DNA from: Prolixibacteraceae bacterium
Lineage (GTDB): Bacteria > Bacteroidota > Bacteroidia > Bacteroidales > Prolixibacteraceae
Direction: 5' to 3'
Length of the DNA: 24,397 bases
NCBI GenBank assembly: GCA_003537645.1
Contig: DPRM01000036.1
Coordinates: 2,377 to 26,773, forward strand
Positions 1 to 7,754 of this stretch are shown here, in pieces. Below the pieces are notes generated by a model that was given only the letters and a program-made list of their open reading frames with translations, ran no database searches and was not told where the DNA came from. A program made the position numbers and the translations under genes. The first letter of the stretch is position 1; every line of letters begins with the position of its first letter.

Positions 1-267
1 AACCGCCGCGGACTGATTTTCGATAAACCATCGCTGAAGCTGGATTCGTTGAAACCGGCAGATGCTTACCCATGTCCGGAAGTGAGTCCTGAAAGTTTTG
101 GGCATTCCGGGTTTACCGGAACTTTTGTCTGGATGGACCCGAAATGTGGATTGATGTATGTTTTTCTGTCGAACCGTGTATATCCAACCCGAAACAACAG
201 TTTGATCAGCGATTTGAATGTGCGGACCGAGATTTTGTCGGAAGTGTACAAACAACTGAAACACTGA
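1..267 (+). CDS. C-terminal end of a serine hydrolase (beta-lactamase family), probably the tail of a GH3-serine hydrolase fusion; 5' part outside window
   Basis: The reading frame is open from base 1 and ends at TGA 265-267, giving 88 residues of a protein whose start lies outside the window. The segment GHSGFTGTFVW fits the H-[ST]-G box of class C beta-lactamase-like serine hydrolases, and VFLSNRVYPTRNN is a pattern I associate with the end of secreted Bacteroidota proteins that join a GH3 beta-N-acetylglucosaminidase domain to a serine-hydrolase domain. The fusion is inference, since only the tail is visible. In B. subtilis the separate NagZ (GH3) and AmiE (beta-lactamase-fold N-acetylmuramoyl-L-alanine amidase) proteins are encoded beside NamZ, and a NamZ gene follows here. 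A stand-alone esterase or beta-lactamase-like protein is the main alternative. Confidence 0.7.
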   Translation, partial: NRRGLIFDKPSLKLDSLKPADAYPCPEVSPESFGHSGFTGTFVWMDPKCGLMYVFLSNRVYPTRNNSLISDLNVRTEILSEVYKQLKH

Positions 268-271
268 AAAA

Positions 272-284
272 ACCGCGTAGCGGT
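272..284. repeat. Short palindrome ACCGC-GTA-GCGGT just after the first gene
   Basis: A perfect 5-bp stem with a GTA loop lies 5 bases after the stop codon. A near-identical copy, ACCGC-GAA-GCGGT, occurs at 1879-1891, also just downstream of a gene. There is no following T-run, so it is not a classical intrinsic terminator. The recurrence suggests a small dispersed repeat. Confidence 0.5.
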
Positions 285-429
285 GAAAGTATTGTAGCCC
301 GGAGTGGAGAGAATCGGAACTCAGGGAATAAAGGCCGAATGACAAAAACCGTCCGCGATTTGACGATAAAAAACGAAAGTTTGATTTCGGACAGAATCGA
401 GAAAGTTTGGGGAAAATAGGCTGATTAAG

Positions 430-458
430 TGTCCGTTGGCTAAAGCCAACGGCAAAGG
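430..458 (+). repeat. REP-like palindromic element, copy A of an inverted pair
   Basis: The core at 433-452 is CCGTTGGC-TAAA-GCCAACGG, a perfect 8-bp stem (9 bp if the loop-closing T-A is counted). It is flanked by TGT on the left and CAAAG on the right. The same element occurs in reverse orientation at 511-540. A copy pair of this kind resembles the BIME arrangement of REP sequences mobilised by RAYT transposases. No RAYT gene is in the window, so that assignment is inference. Confidence 0.6.
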
Positions 459-510
459 ATAGGCTTAGCTTTGCTCAATAAAACTTAATGCTGAATTGAA
501 ACTCGAATAT

Positions 511-540
511 ACTTTGCCGTCTCGCTTTAGCGGACGGACA
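511..540 (-). repeat. REP-like palindromic element, copy B (inverted relative to 430-458)
   Basis: Read on the - strand, this stretch matches copy A at TGTCCGT, GCTAAAGC and ACGGCAAAG, and differs only in the arms around the loop. The hairpin at 517-537 is kept (9 paired bases with one bulged T) because the changes are paired. It ends 21 bases before the ATG at 562, so it lies in the probable 5' leader of the first namZ gene and could influence its expression. Confidence 0.6.
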
Positions 541-561
541 TGATATAAACAATGAATTAAA

Positions 562-1803
562 ATGAAACACATGAAAACAAAAACCTTACTGATCATCCTT
601 TTCTCATTCCTGATTTTAAATGCCTTTGCCTTGCCAAAAGTTAAAACAGGTATTGAAGTTTTACGTGATAATAATTTCAAAATTCTTCAGGGGAAACGGG
701 TTGGACTGATTACCAATCCAACCGGCGTGGATTCGCAACTGAAATCGACAGTTGATATCCTGAACGAGGCTCCCGGAGTGAAGCTGGTGGCGCTTTATGG
801 TCCTGAACATGGCGTTCGCGGCGACGTGTATGCCGGAGATAAAGTGGAAACTACCATCGACAAGCAAACCGGGATTCCGGTGTATTCGCTTTATGGCAAA
901 ACGCGGAAAGCCAACGCCGAAATGCTGAAAGGTGTGGATGTACTGGTTTACGACATTCAGGATATTGGCTGCCGCTCATATACTTACATCAGTACAATGG
1001 GGCTGGCAATGGAAGCCGCTGCCGAAAACAACATCGAAATGGTGGTGCTCGATCGCCCAAATCCGGTTGGCGGACTGAAAGTGGAGGGTAATCTGGCGGA
1101 AGACAAATTTATTTCGTTCGTGAGTCAGTTTAAAATACCGTATTTGTACGGGTTGACTTGTGGCGAACTGGCTAAACTGCTGAACGGCGAAAAGATGTTG
1201 GGAACTCAATGTAAATTGACAGTCGTTCCGATGAAAGGCTGGAAACGAAAAATGACTTTTGATCAGACCGGTTTGCCTTGGGTGCTGACTTCTCCGCACG
1301 TTCCTCACGCCACTTCGTCTTTTTACTATGCCGCTTCAGGAATCCTGGGCGAGTTCAGTTTTATGTCGATAGGAGTGGGGTACACGCTTCCATTCCAGTT
1401 GTTTGCGAAAGATTCGATTGACGCCCAGTCACTATCGAGAAAGTTGAACGACTTGCAATTGCCTGGTGTTTTGTTTCGTCCGATTTACCTGAAACCGTTT
1501 TACGCAGTGGGTCAGGGCAAAAACTATTCCGGAGTTCAGTTTTACCTGACTGATTACAAAAAGGCACGCCTGACCGAAATCCAGTTTTACGTGATGCAGG
1601 TGATGGCCGAGCTTTATCCGGATAAAAAATGCTTTGGCCCGGATACAGAAAAACGGTATGATATGTTCGACAAAGTTTGCGGCTCGGATCAGATTCGTTT
1701 ACTGATGGCAAAAAATATGAAAGTTGAAGATATGTTGCCCTATTGGCGTAAAGATGAAGCGGCTTTTCGGAACCTGTCGAAGAAGTATTATCTGTACCGG
1801 TAA
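562..1803 (+). CDS. Secreted NamZ-type exo-beta-N-acetylmuramidase (DUF1343, GH171), divergent copy 1
   Basis: This 413-residue protein starts with a Sec-type signal peptide (about residues 1-24, ending NAFA), so it should act in the periplasm. NamZ enzymes remove non-reducing-end MurNAc from peptide-free peptidoglycan strands. Family hallmarks are GKRVGLITNPTG (44-55), GPEHG (80-84, with Glu82), VYDIQDIGCRSYTY (129-142) and LDRPNPVGG (163-171). It departs from the usual pattern in two places: the HGxTxGE box reads YGLTCGE (196-202), and the segment normally like FEGTxxSxGRGT reads LGEFSFMSIGVGYT (262-275). It is therefore a distinct paralogue of the protein at 3066-4286, and may have another specificity. 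An ATG at 571 is an alternative start that keeps the signal peptide. A REP-like hairpin lies just upstream. Confidence 0.85.
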   Translation: MKHMKTKTLLIILFSFLILNAFALPKVKTGIEVLRDNNFKILQGKRVGLITNPTGVDSQLKSTVDILNEAPGVKLVALYGPEHGVRGDVYAGDKVETTIDKQTGIPVYSLYGKTRKANAEMLKGVDVLVYDIQDIGCRSYTYISTMGLAMEAAAENNIEMVVLDRPNPVGGLKVEGNLAEDKFISFVSQFKIPYLYGLTCGELAKLLNGEKMLGTQCKLTVVPMKGWKRKMTFDQTGLPWVLTSPHVPHATSSFYYAASGILGEFSFMSIGVGYTLPFQLFAKDSIDAQSLSRKLNDLQLPGVLFRPIYLKPFYAVGQGKNYSGVQFYLTDYKKARLTEIQFYVMQVMAELYPDKKCFGPDTEKRYDMFDKVCGSDQIRLLMAKNMKVEDMLPYWRKDEAAFRNLSKKYYLYR

Positions 1804-1878
1804 TTCGAAATTAAAAGGTGGCTTTTTAAACCTGAAAGGTTGAAATGATTATAGAAAAAAATAAAGAAGCAACTTTAA

Positions 1879-1891
1879 ACCGCGAAGCGGT
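1879..1891. repeat. Short palindrome ACCGC-GAA-GCGGT
   Basis: A perfect 5-bp stem with a 3-base loop sits 76 bases after the stop codon of the first namZ gene. It differs by one loop base from the copy at 272-284, and both are followed by TGA. It belongs to a cluster of three small hairpins in this spacer. Confidence 0.5.
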
Positions 1892-1903
1892 GACATTATC
1901 CTG

Positions 1904-1971
1904 TCATGCCTTCGGCATTTTTCGGTTCTTCTCATTTTTAGTGGCTACAATCTTATCATGCCTTCGGCATT
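1904..1971. repeat. Two direct copies of TCATGCCTTCGGCATT, each a small hairpin
   Basis: The 16-base unit occurs at 1904-1919 and again at 1956-1971, 52 bases apart. Each contains ATGCC-TTC-GGCAT, a 5-bp stem with a TTC loop, and each is followed by a TCGG-containing stretch. No coding capacity is apparent between them. They look like a small intergenic repeat family or paired RNA hairpins between the namZ gene and the URO-D-like gene. Confidence 0.6.
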
Positions 1972-2026
1972 ATCGGCTCATATAGTTCTCTTTGATTCGA
2001 ATATTTAGTGAATAAAGAATAAGCAA

Positions 2027-3058
2027 ATGATCGAACCTAGAAAATATCCGGCCGATTTTGGCCAGCTTGAAAAAGTGCTTCGTAGGGAAACACCTGACAG
2101 ACCGGTACTTTTCGAGTATTTTGTCAACGGAGATTTGATTTCGTATGTCAATGGCGAATCGTTTGTATTGCTTGACAATCGGGTTGATCAGATTCGGGCG
2201 ATTATCCGGTTCTTTCATCGTGCAGGATACGATTATGCCACCATTCCTTCGCGCTATTTCAATGCGTTCTCATTCGAAAATACCGATCACGAAAAGAAAG
2301 CCACCGTTTCGCTCAACGAAGGTTCAGCGATAACCGACCGAAAATCATTCGAGTCATATCATTGGCCCAATCCGGAACAGGGCGATTTTGAATTACTTGT
2401 CAATTTGGCATTGGAACTTCCTGAAGGAATGAAATTCATTGTTTCTGCTCCCGGCGGAGTGCTTGAAAATGTGATAGATCTGGTTGGTTTTGAACGACTT
2501 TGTTTTATGATTTACGAAGACGAGGATTTGACCAAAGCCATTTTTGATGAGGTGGGCGCACGATTACTGCATTTTTACGAAATATGCAGTACCATTGAAC
2601 CGGTTGGGGCGTTGATCGTTAACGACGACTGGGGATTTAAGACACAGACCATGCTCTCGCCCGAAATGCTTCGTCAGTTTGTTTTTCCCTGGCATAAAAA
2701 AATAGTGGAAACCATTCATCAGAAAGGGAAATACGCCATTTTACATTCCTGCGGAAACCTTTCGGAGGTGATGGATGATATTGTTGATGATATGAACTAC
2801 GATGCCAAACATTCGTATGAGGATAATATTTTGGTCGTCGAGCAAGCCTGGAAATTGTGGCATGAAAAAATTGCAATTCTTGGCGGTATCGATATGGATT
2901 TTTTGGTTCGAAGTGAACCGGAAGCAATAAGAAAACGATCCCGAAATCTGTTGGAACTGACCGGTTCACAAGCATATGCACTCGGATCAGGAAATAGCAT
3001 CCCGACTTATGTGCCCATTGATAATTATCTGGCTATGATTCAAACAATTAATAAATAA
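2027..3058 (+). CDS. URO-D superfamily protein (corrinoid methyltransferase-like), cytosolic, function unknown
   Basis: This 343-residue protein has no signal peptide, unlike nearly all of its neighbours, so it should be cytosolic. The TIM-barrel pattern fits the uroporphyrinogen decarboxylase/MtaA-MtbA-like superfamily: NDDWGFKTQTMLSPEMLR (199-216), the ILHSCGN box (238-244, His240 and Cys242), LGGID (285-289) and a C-terminal P-x5-NYLAMI stretch (330-338 region). It is not HemE, because the N-terminal RQAGRY-type substrate motif of true decarboxylases is absent. Methyltransferases of this group bind zinc through His-x-Cys plus a later Cys in a GC motif; here the later motif reads GSGNSIP (320-326), without Cys. 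It is followed after 7 bases by the second namZ gene, so the two are co-transcribed. Its substrate cannot be read from the sequence. Confidence 0.75.
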   Translation: MIEPRKYPADFGQLEKVLRRETPDRPVLFEYFVNGDLISYVNGESFVLLDNRVDQIRAIIRFFHRAGYDYATIPSRYFNAFSFENTDHEKKATVSLNEGSAITDRKSFESYHWPNPEQGDFELLVNLALELPEGMKFIVSAPGGVLENVIDLVGFERLCFMIYEDEDLTKAIFDEVGARLLHFYEICSTIEPVGALIVNDDWGFKTQTMLSPEMLRQFVFPWHKKIVETIHQKGKYAILHSCGNLSEVMDDIVDDMNYDAKHSYEDNILVVEQAWKLWHEKIAILGGIDMDFLVRSEPEAIRKRSRNLLELTGSQAYALGSGNSIPTYVPIDNYLAMIQTINK

Positions 3059-3065
3059 CCTAAGC

Positions 3066-4286
3066 ATGAAAGCAATCAAATCATCTTTATTCACCCTGAT
3101 CCTGTTGCTCGCATTTCTGATTTCCTGCGGAAGTTCTGTCAGGAATAGCTCAAATGGAGTATCGATCAAAACCGGCGCAGAGCAAACTGAAAAGTACCTT
3201 CCTTTATTGAAGGGCAAACGGGTAGCCATTGTTGCCAATCCAACCTCGATTATTGGAAAAACTTCGCTGGTCGATAGTTTAAAATCATTGCAGGTGAACA
3301 TTGTAAAAATATTTGGTCCCGAACACGGTTTCCGGGGTACTGCCAGTGCCGGCGCCGTGGTTTCCGATAGTATTGACGCTAAAACAGGTATTCCGGAAAT
3401 ATCGCTTTACGGCAAAAAAAGCAAACCATCCAAAGAAGATTTGGCGAATGTTGATGTGGTTGTTTTCGATATACAGGATGTGGGAGCCCGTTTTTATACT
3501 TACATCAACCTGTTGGCGAGGGTAATGGAATCGTGCGCCGATAACAAAAAGGAACTGATTGTTCTGGATCGCCCGAATCCAAACGGGTTTACTGTTGACG
3601 GGCCAATTCTGGACATGAAACTTAAATCGGGCATCGGGATGTTTCCTATACCCATAACTCACGGAATGACTATTGGCGAACTGGCCCAACTATACAATGG
3701 CGAAGGCTGGCTCGAAAACAAAGTCCGGTGCAATATTACTGTCATACCAGTTGCCAATTATTCGCATGATATGGAATATTCATTGCCTGTAGCACCATCG
3801 CCCAACTTAAATACGCAACAATCTATACTTTTATATCCATCGCTGTGTTTGTTTGAAGGAACAATAATCAGTCAGGGCAGGGGAACGTATTTTCCGTTTT
3901 CGGTATTGGGAAATCCTGATCTCAAAGGAAAGTATGAGTTCTCATTCACGCCGGTCAGCATTAAAGGTATGGCTGAAACTCCGCTTCATCAGGATAAAGT
4001 GTGTTACGGTCTCGATTTAAGGAAATACGATGCTTCTGAATTCCGCAAAACCGGGCAGATCAACCTGAAATGGCTGATAGAAATGTACCAGGCGTATCCG
4101 CACAAAGAAAAATTTTTCGATTTCAGGCAGAGTAAACAGATGGGCAACTTCGATAAACTGGCCGGAACCACTCTGCTAAAAGAACAAATAATAGCCGGAA
4201 AATCTGAAAAAGAGATTCGCGAATCATGGGAACCTGGATTATCTGAATTTAAAAAGCTGCGAACAAAGTACTTATTATACCAGTAA
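3066..4286 (+). CDS. NamZ-type exo-beta-N-acetylmuramidase lipoprotein (DUF1343, GH171), canonical copy 2
   Basis: This 406-residue protein has a lipoprotein signal peptide with lipobox LISC (Cys21). The residues after Cys (GSSVRNSS) are not acidic, which argues for a periplasm-facing membrane anchor rather than surface export. Family motifs are complete: GKRVAIVANPTS (50-61), GPEHG (84-88, Glu86), FDIQDVGARFYTY (134-146), LDRPNPNG (167-174), HGMTIGE (199-205), PSPNL (244-248), FEGT (263-266) and GRGT (271-274). It should release MurNAc from the non-reducing end of glycan strands. It lies 7 bases after the URO-D-like gene, in the same transcription unit. Its main difference from the copy at 562-1803 is retention of the His and GRGT motifs. 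I would name it namZ by family only; activity is not proven by sequence. Confidence 0.88.
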   Translation: MKAIKSSLFTLILLLAFLISCGSSVRNSSNGVSIKTGAEQTEKYLPLLKGKRVAIVANPTSIIGKTSLVDSLKSLQVNIVKIFGPEHGFRGTASAGAVVSDSIDAKTGIPEISLYGKKSKPSKEDLANVDVVVFDIQDVGARFYTYINLLARVMESCADNKKELIVLDRPNPNGFTVDGPILDMKLKSGIGMFPIPITHGMTIGELAQLYNGEGWLENKVRCNITVIPVANYSHDMEYSLPVAPSPNLNTQQSILLYPSLCLFEGTIISQGRGTYFPFSVLGNPDLKGKYEFSFTPVSIKGMAETPLHQDKVCYGLDLRKYDASEFRKTGQINLKWLIEMYQAYPHKEKFFDFRQSKQMGNFDKLAGTTLLKEQIIAGKSEKEIRESWEPGLSEFKKLRTKYLLYQ

Positions 4287-4640
4287 AAATATTGAATTGT
4301 CAATATTGAACATGTTATAGAAAATAATACCATTGATTTTTATTTGTAATGCGCTGATTGTCAAATGTTAAAAAATGATAAAATTTCAAAAAAAATAAAT
4401 TGGTATTACATGTTACAAAAACACAGGTTTTTAGAAAATAAATTTTTAATTTAGTCGCAAGTTAAGTGTTAATCATTTGATCCCTGTTTGATTCGTGCTG
4501 CTGATCCGGTCAATAATTGCAATATTTCATTACTGTTTGTATGATAAATAATTTTGCTGATTTAAATAATACATACTTCCTGATCCTTCAAAATATTTAG
4601 TAAATATAATTTTAAAATAACCAAAATTAAATGAAATGAA
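4287..4640. other. AT-rich leader between the namZ unit and susC
   Basis: This 354-base spacer has no convincing ORF. It begins with a perfect inverted repeat, AATATTG-N6-CAATATT (4288-4307), two bases... after the stop codon; it has no T-run and is AT-only in its arms, so it may be a weak terminator or an operator. A promoter-like box lies at 4549-4556. I see no riboswitch-like architecture, no sigma/anti-sigma pair and no regulator gene, so control of the SusCD operon is likely encoded elsewhere. Confidence 0.5.
4525..4556 (+). promoter_or_regulatory. Candidate Bacteroidota-type promoter for the susC operon
   Basis: TAATTTTG at 4549-4556 matches the -7 consensus TAnnTTTG exactly. The best -33 candidate at the right distance is TTTC (4525-4528, 20-base spacer), one base off the TTTG consensus; a perfect TTTG at 4536-4539 is too close. 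Initiation would fall near 4563, giving a leader of roughly 75-80 bases. This is a pattern match in AT-rich DNA, so chance is possible. Confidence 0.35.
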
Positions 4641-7600
4641 ATGAAAGCAATCCTTCTAATGTGTTTAATAGGACTGGGGATCATGCTTGCGCAGACATCC
4701 AGTGCACAATCACTTGCCGTTAAAGGTCAGGTGCTTGATGCGAGTAATAATGAATCCATTCCGGGAACTACAGTATTGGTAAAGGGTACCACAAAAGGTA
4801 CTATAACTGATGGCTCTGGTGGATATACTATTCAGGTTGCAAGTGGACAAACACTTGTATTTACATCAATTGGCTTCCGTCCGAAAGAAATTTTGGTTGA
4901 TAAGTCAACTGTGATTAATGTAAAGTTAGAAACTGATTTTCAGCAGGTTCAGGAGGTTGTTGTTACAGCTTTGGGGATGAAAGAAGACAAACGAAACCTC
5001 GGTGTTGCAGTTACTGAAGTAAAGGGTTCTGAAATAGCTCAAAGTCAGCGTTCGAATTTTGTTGATGCCCTTCAGGGTCGCGTTGCAGGTATTTCGGTTA
5101 ACCAATCATCTGGTTTGCCTGGCGCATCTTCATCAGTTGTAATTCGTGGGATCAGCTCTCTTTCAGGAAGTAACGAGCCTATTTACATTGTTGACGGGAT
5201 GCCTTATAATAACCGCACCTTCTCTACCAATAGTTTTGCTACTGCAGGGGTAAGTGGTATGTCGCTCGAAAACAGGGGTGTTGACTTTTCAAACAGAGCC
5301 GCTGACATCAATCCTGAAGACATTGAATCTGTTGTAATCCTTAAAGGGCCGGAGGCAACTTCGCTTTATGGGGTTGAAGCCTCAAACGGTGCCATTGTAA
5401 TTACGACTAAACGTGGAAAAGCAGGTGATTTAAGGGTGAATTACAGCAATAATTTTTCAGTCGTTAAAATCAATAAATATCCTGAAATTCAACGAAAATA
5501 CGGTCAGGGATTGAACGGCATAACAGACAATACTGTATTTACCTATTTCGGAGAACCCTATGCTTCAGATTCGACCTTATACGATAATATTACTCCATTT
5601 TTCCAGACCGGATTTTCGAGCAAGCACAATGTTTCCCTCGAAGGTGGAAGTGAAAAAACCCAATATCGTCTTTCAACAACTTATAATAATTCGGAAGGTG
5701 TTATTCCGGGTACTGCCCAGGAGAAGTTTAGTTTATCAAATTCTATCAAGGGCGAATTGTCAAAATATTTTGATTTCGACTTTTCAATGGCTTATACAAA
5801 CGATTATGTTGATAGGGTTTTTAAAAGTTCTGGCGGACCTATGATTGGTTTGTTAATTTGGCCATCAGGAGATGATGCCAGCAATTTTTTAAATGTTGAC
5901 GGTACAAGACGACAATTTACCGGAACAGCAGATGCTTATGAAAATCCATATTTCAATATTAACAAAAACAAATATTGGACAAAAACTTCACGCATAACCA
6001 GTGTTTCGGTTTTGAATTTTCATGCAACAGATTGGCTGACATTCAGAGGTAAATTTGGAATGGATATTTATGCCGATCAAAATTACATGCTTCGTCATCC
6101 TGAATCAAACCTGGCACGCTCTTATGGTGGTATTATTGATGATGCTGTAGCCAATAACCGGTCGATGACATACGAATATTTTGCCATGCTCAAAAAAGAA
6201 GTTGGCGATTTAAATATTGACTTTAAGGTTGGAAGTACAATTTATGATTATTATTATAAATCAGTTGCCGGTTCAGGTGAATCATTTCTTGACCCGAATT
6301 TTGCTGCATTAAATAACATTCCACCCGACAAACAAAGAAACAGATCAAAAATTGAACAGAAAAGAGTAATTGGTGCGATTAGTATATTAACACTTAATTA
6401 TAAAAGTATTCTCAATGTTCAATTATCAGGACGAAACGACTGGTCTTCAACTTTGCCAACCGATAACAATTCTTTCTTTTATCCGGGAGCTAATTTTGCA
6501 TTGGTACTATCTGAAATACCTGCTTTGAAGGAAATGGAATGGTTAACTTTTACCAAGCTTCGCGGTGCTTATGCAATTGCACGTAAAGACCCGCCACCTT
6601 ATGGCGTTTACCCTGCACTTGAATCTCAACCAACCACCGGCGGTGGATACGCTTATGGCTTTACAGGACCAAATCCATTGTTGAAACCTGAAAAAACAAC
6701 TTCGTACGAAGGCGGAATTGAAGTGAAAGTTTTCAATAATCGTTTGGGAATGGATGCCACTTATTACAAGAAGGAATCAGTAGATCAGATAATCAGTAAC
6801 TTACGTTTGAGCTATGGCACTGGTTATGTTCTTTCGGTGATGAATGGTGGTACCATGTGGAACAGTGGAATCGAATTGCAATTTACAGGTGTTCCGGTAA
6901 TCAGAAATAATTTCAGATGGGAAATTTATGGTAACTTCAATAAAATGGAAAGCAAGTTAACTTACCTTCCAACAGGATTGACAGAATTCTATAATTCAGA
7001 TACATGGTTCTACGGAAACGTAAGAAATGGTGCGATTGTGGGCGAAGCAACCACTACAATTTCTGGACTTCCTTATGAAAGGAACAACAATGGCGATGTA
7101 TTAATTAATCCTCAAACCGGGTTGCCTTTACGAAAAGGTACATTCGGAGCCATTGGTGATCGTAATCCTGATTTTACTGTTGGGCTTACCAACCGCTTTG
7201 TGTTGGGAAATTTCGAGCTTTCATTCCTTTTGGATATGAGAAAAGGTGGAGACGTTTTCAATGGAACTGAACATTTTCTGACTGTTCGAGGTTTGTCAAC
7301 CCGTACTTTAGACCGTGAAACTCCGGTTGTAGTGAAAGGAATCATCAAAGACGGATATGAAAATTCAGCAAATCCGACCGCGAATAATATTCAGATAATG
7401 CCTTATACCAGTGGAGCTTCTTATTACTACACTACTCCCAACAATGGCTTGATGAATGAAGAAGATTTTGTTGAAAAAAATATCAATTGGGTAAGGCTAA
7501 AAGATGTGACACTTTCTTACAGATTTTCCAAATCGTTTTTGGACGCTCATTTGAAAACGATTAAGAATTTGTCAATATTTACAACTGCAACCGATTTGTT

Positions 7601-7742
7601 TTTGTTAACTAATTACAGAGGCCTCGATCCTGTTATCCTTGGTAATAATGCTGCTGTTTCCGGTTCCGGTTCAGCCGGTATGGATTACGGAAACTTCCCA
7701 TTGCCAATGGGTATTAATTTTGGAATTAAAGTTGGATTTTAA
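4641..7742 (+). CDS. SusC/RagA-family TonB-dependent outer-membrane transporter
   Basis: This 1033-residue protein has a signal peptide (about 1-23, ending SAQ), a carboxypeptidase-D-like regulatory domain (about 25-100, with PGTTVLVKGT and TDGSGGYT), a TonB-box-like stretch (VQEVVVTALG, 103-112), a plug domain with LQGRVAGISV and IYIVDGMPYNN, the VVILKGPEATSLYG motif, and a beta-barrel ending in Phe. It lacks the N-terminal STN domain, so it is not the type that signals through an ECF sigma/anti-sigma pair. It forms a complex with the SusD protein encoded 12 bases downstream. Substrate is inferred from context: the surrounding enzymes point to peptidoglycan fragments. The start is the third of three ATGs spaced 5 bases apart (4631, 4636, 4641); the first two read ATG-AAA-TGA. 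Confidence 0.95.
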   Translation: MKAILLMCLIGLGIMLAQTSSAQSLAVKGQVLDASNNESIPGTTVLVKGTTKGTITDGSGGYTIQVASGQTLVFTSIGFRPKEILVDKSTVINVKLETDFQQVQEVVVTALGMKEDKRNLGVAVTEVKGSEIAQSQRSNFVDALQGRVAGISVNQSSGLPGASSSVVIRGISSLSGSNEPIYIVDGMPYNNRTFSTNSFATAGVSGMSLENRGVDFSNRAADINPEDIESVVILKGPEATSLYGVEASNGAIVITTKRGKAGDLRVNYSNNFSVVKINKYPEIQRKYGQGLNGITDNTVFTYFGEPYASDSTLYDNITPFFQTGFSSKHNVSLEGGSEKTQYRLSTTYNNSEGVIPGTAQEKFSLSNSIKGELSKYFDFDFSMAYTNDYVDRVFKSSGGPMIGLLIWPSGDDASNFLNVDGTRRQFTGTADAYENPYFNINKNKYWTKTSRITSVSVLNFHATDWLTFRGKFGMDIYADQNYMLRHPESNLARSYGGIIDDAVANNRSMTYEYFAMLKKEVGDLNIDFKVGSTIYDYYYKSVAGSGESFLDPNFAALNNIPPDKQRNRSKIEQKRVIGAISILTLNYKSILNVQLSGRNDWSSTLPTDNNSFFYPGANFALVLSEIPALKEMEWLTFTKLRGAYAIARKDPPPYGVYPALESQPTTGGGYAYGFTGPNPLLKPEKTTSYEGGIEVKVFNNRLGMDATYYKKESVDQIISNLRLSYGTGYVLSVMNGGTMWNSGIELQFTGVPVIRNNFRWEIYGNFNKMESKLTYLPTGLTEFYNSDTWFYGNVRNGAIVGEATTTISGLPYERNNNGDVLINPQTGLPLRKGTFGAIGDRNPDFTVGLTNRFVLGNFELSFLLDMRKGGDVFNGTEHFLTVRGLSTRTLDRETPVVVKGIIKDGYENSANPTANNIQIMPYTSGASYYYTTPNNGLMNEEDFVEKNINWVRLKDVTLSYRFSKSFLDAHLKTIKNLSIFTTATDLFLLTNYRGLDPVILGNNAAVSGSGSAGMDYGNFPLPMGINFGIKVGF

Positions 7743-7754
7743 ACTGATATAAAA

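Noticed and set aside
1904..1971. Possible CRISPR-like array
   Set aside because: There are only two copies of a 16-base palindrome, no further spacer-repeat units and no cas genes.
2027..3058. Annotation as the heme enzyme HemE
   Set aside because: The N-terminal Arg-rich substrate motif of true uroporphyrinogen decarboxylases is missing, the HSC box points to the methyltransferase-like branch, and no heme genes are nearby.
4288..4307. Terminator after the second namZ gene
   Set aside because: The 7-bp stem is made almost only of A-T pairs and no T-run follows, so I list it only as an inverted repeat within the leader.
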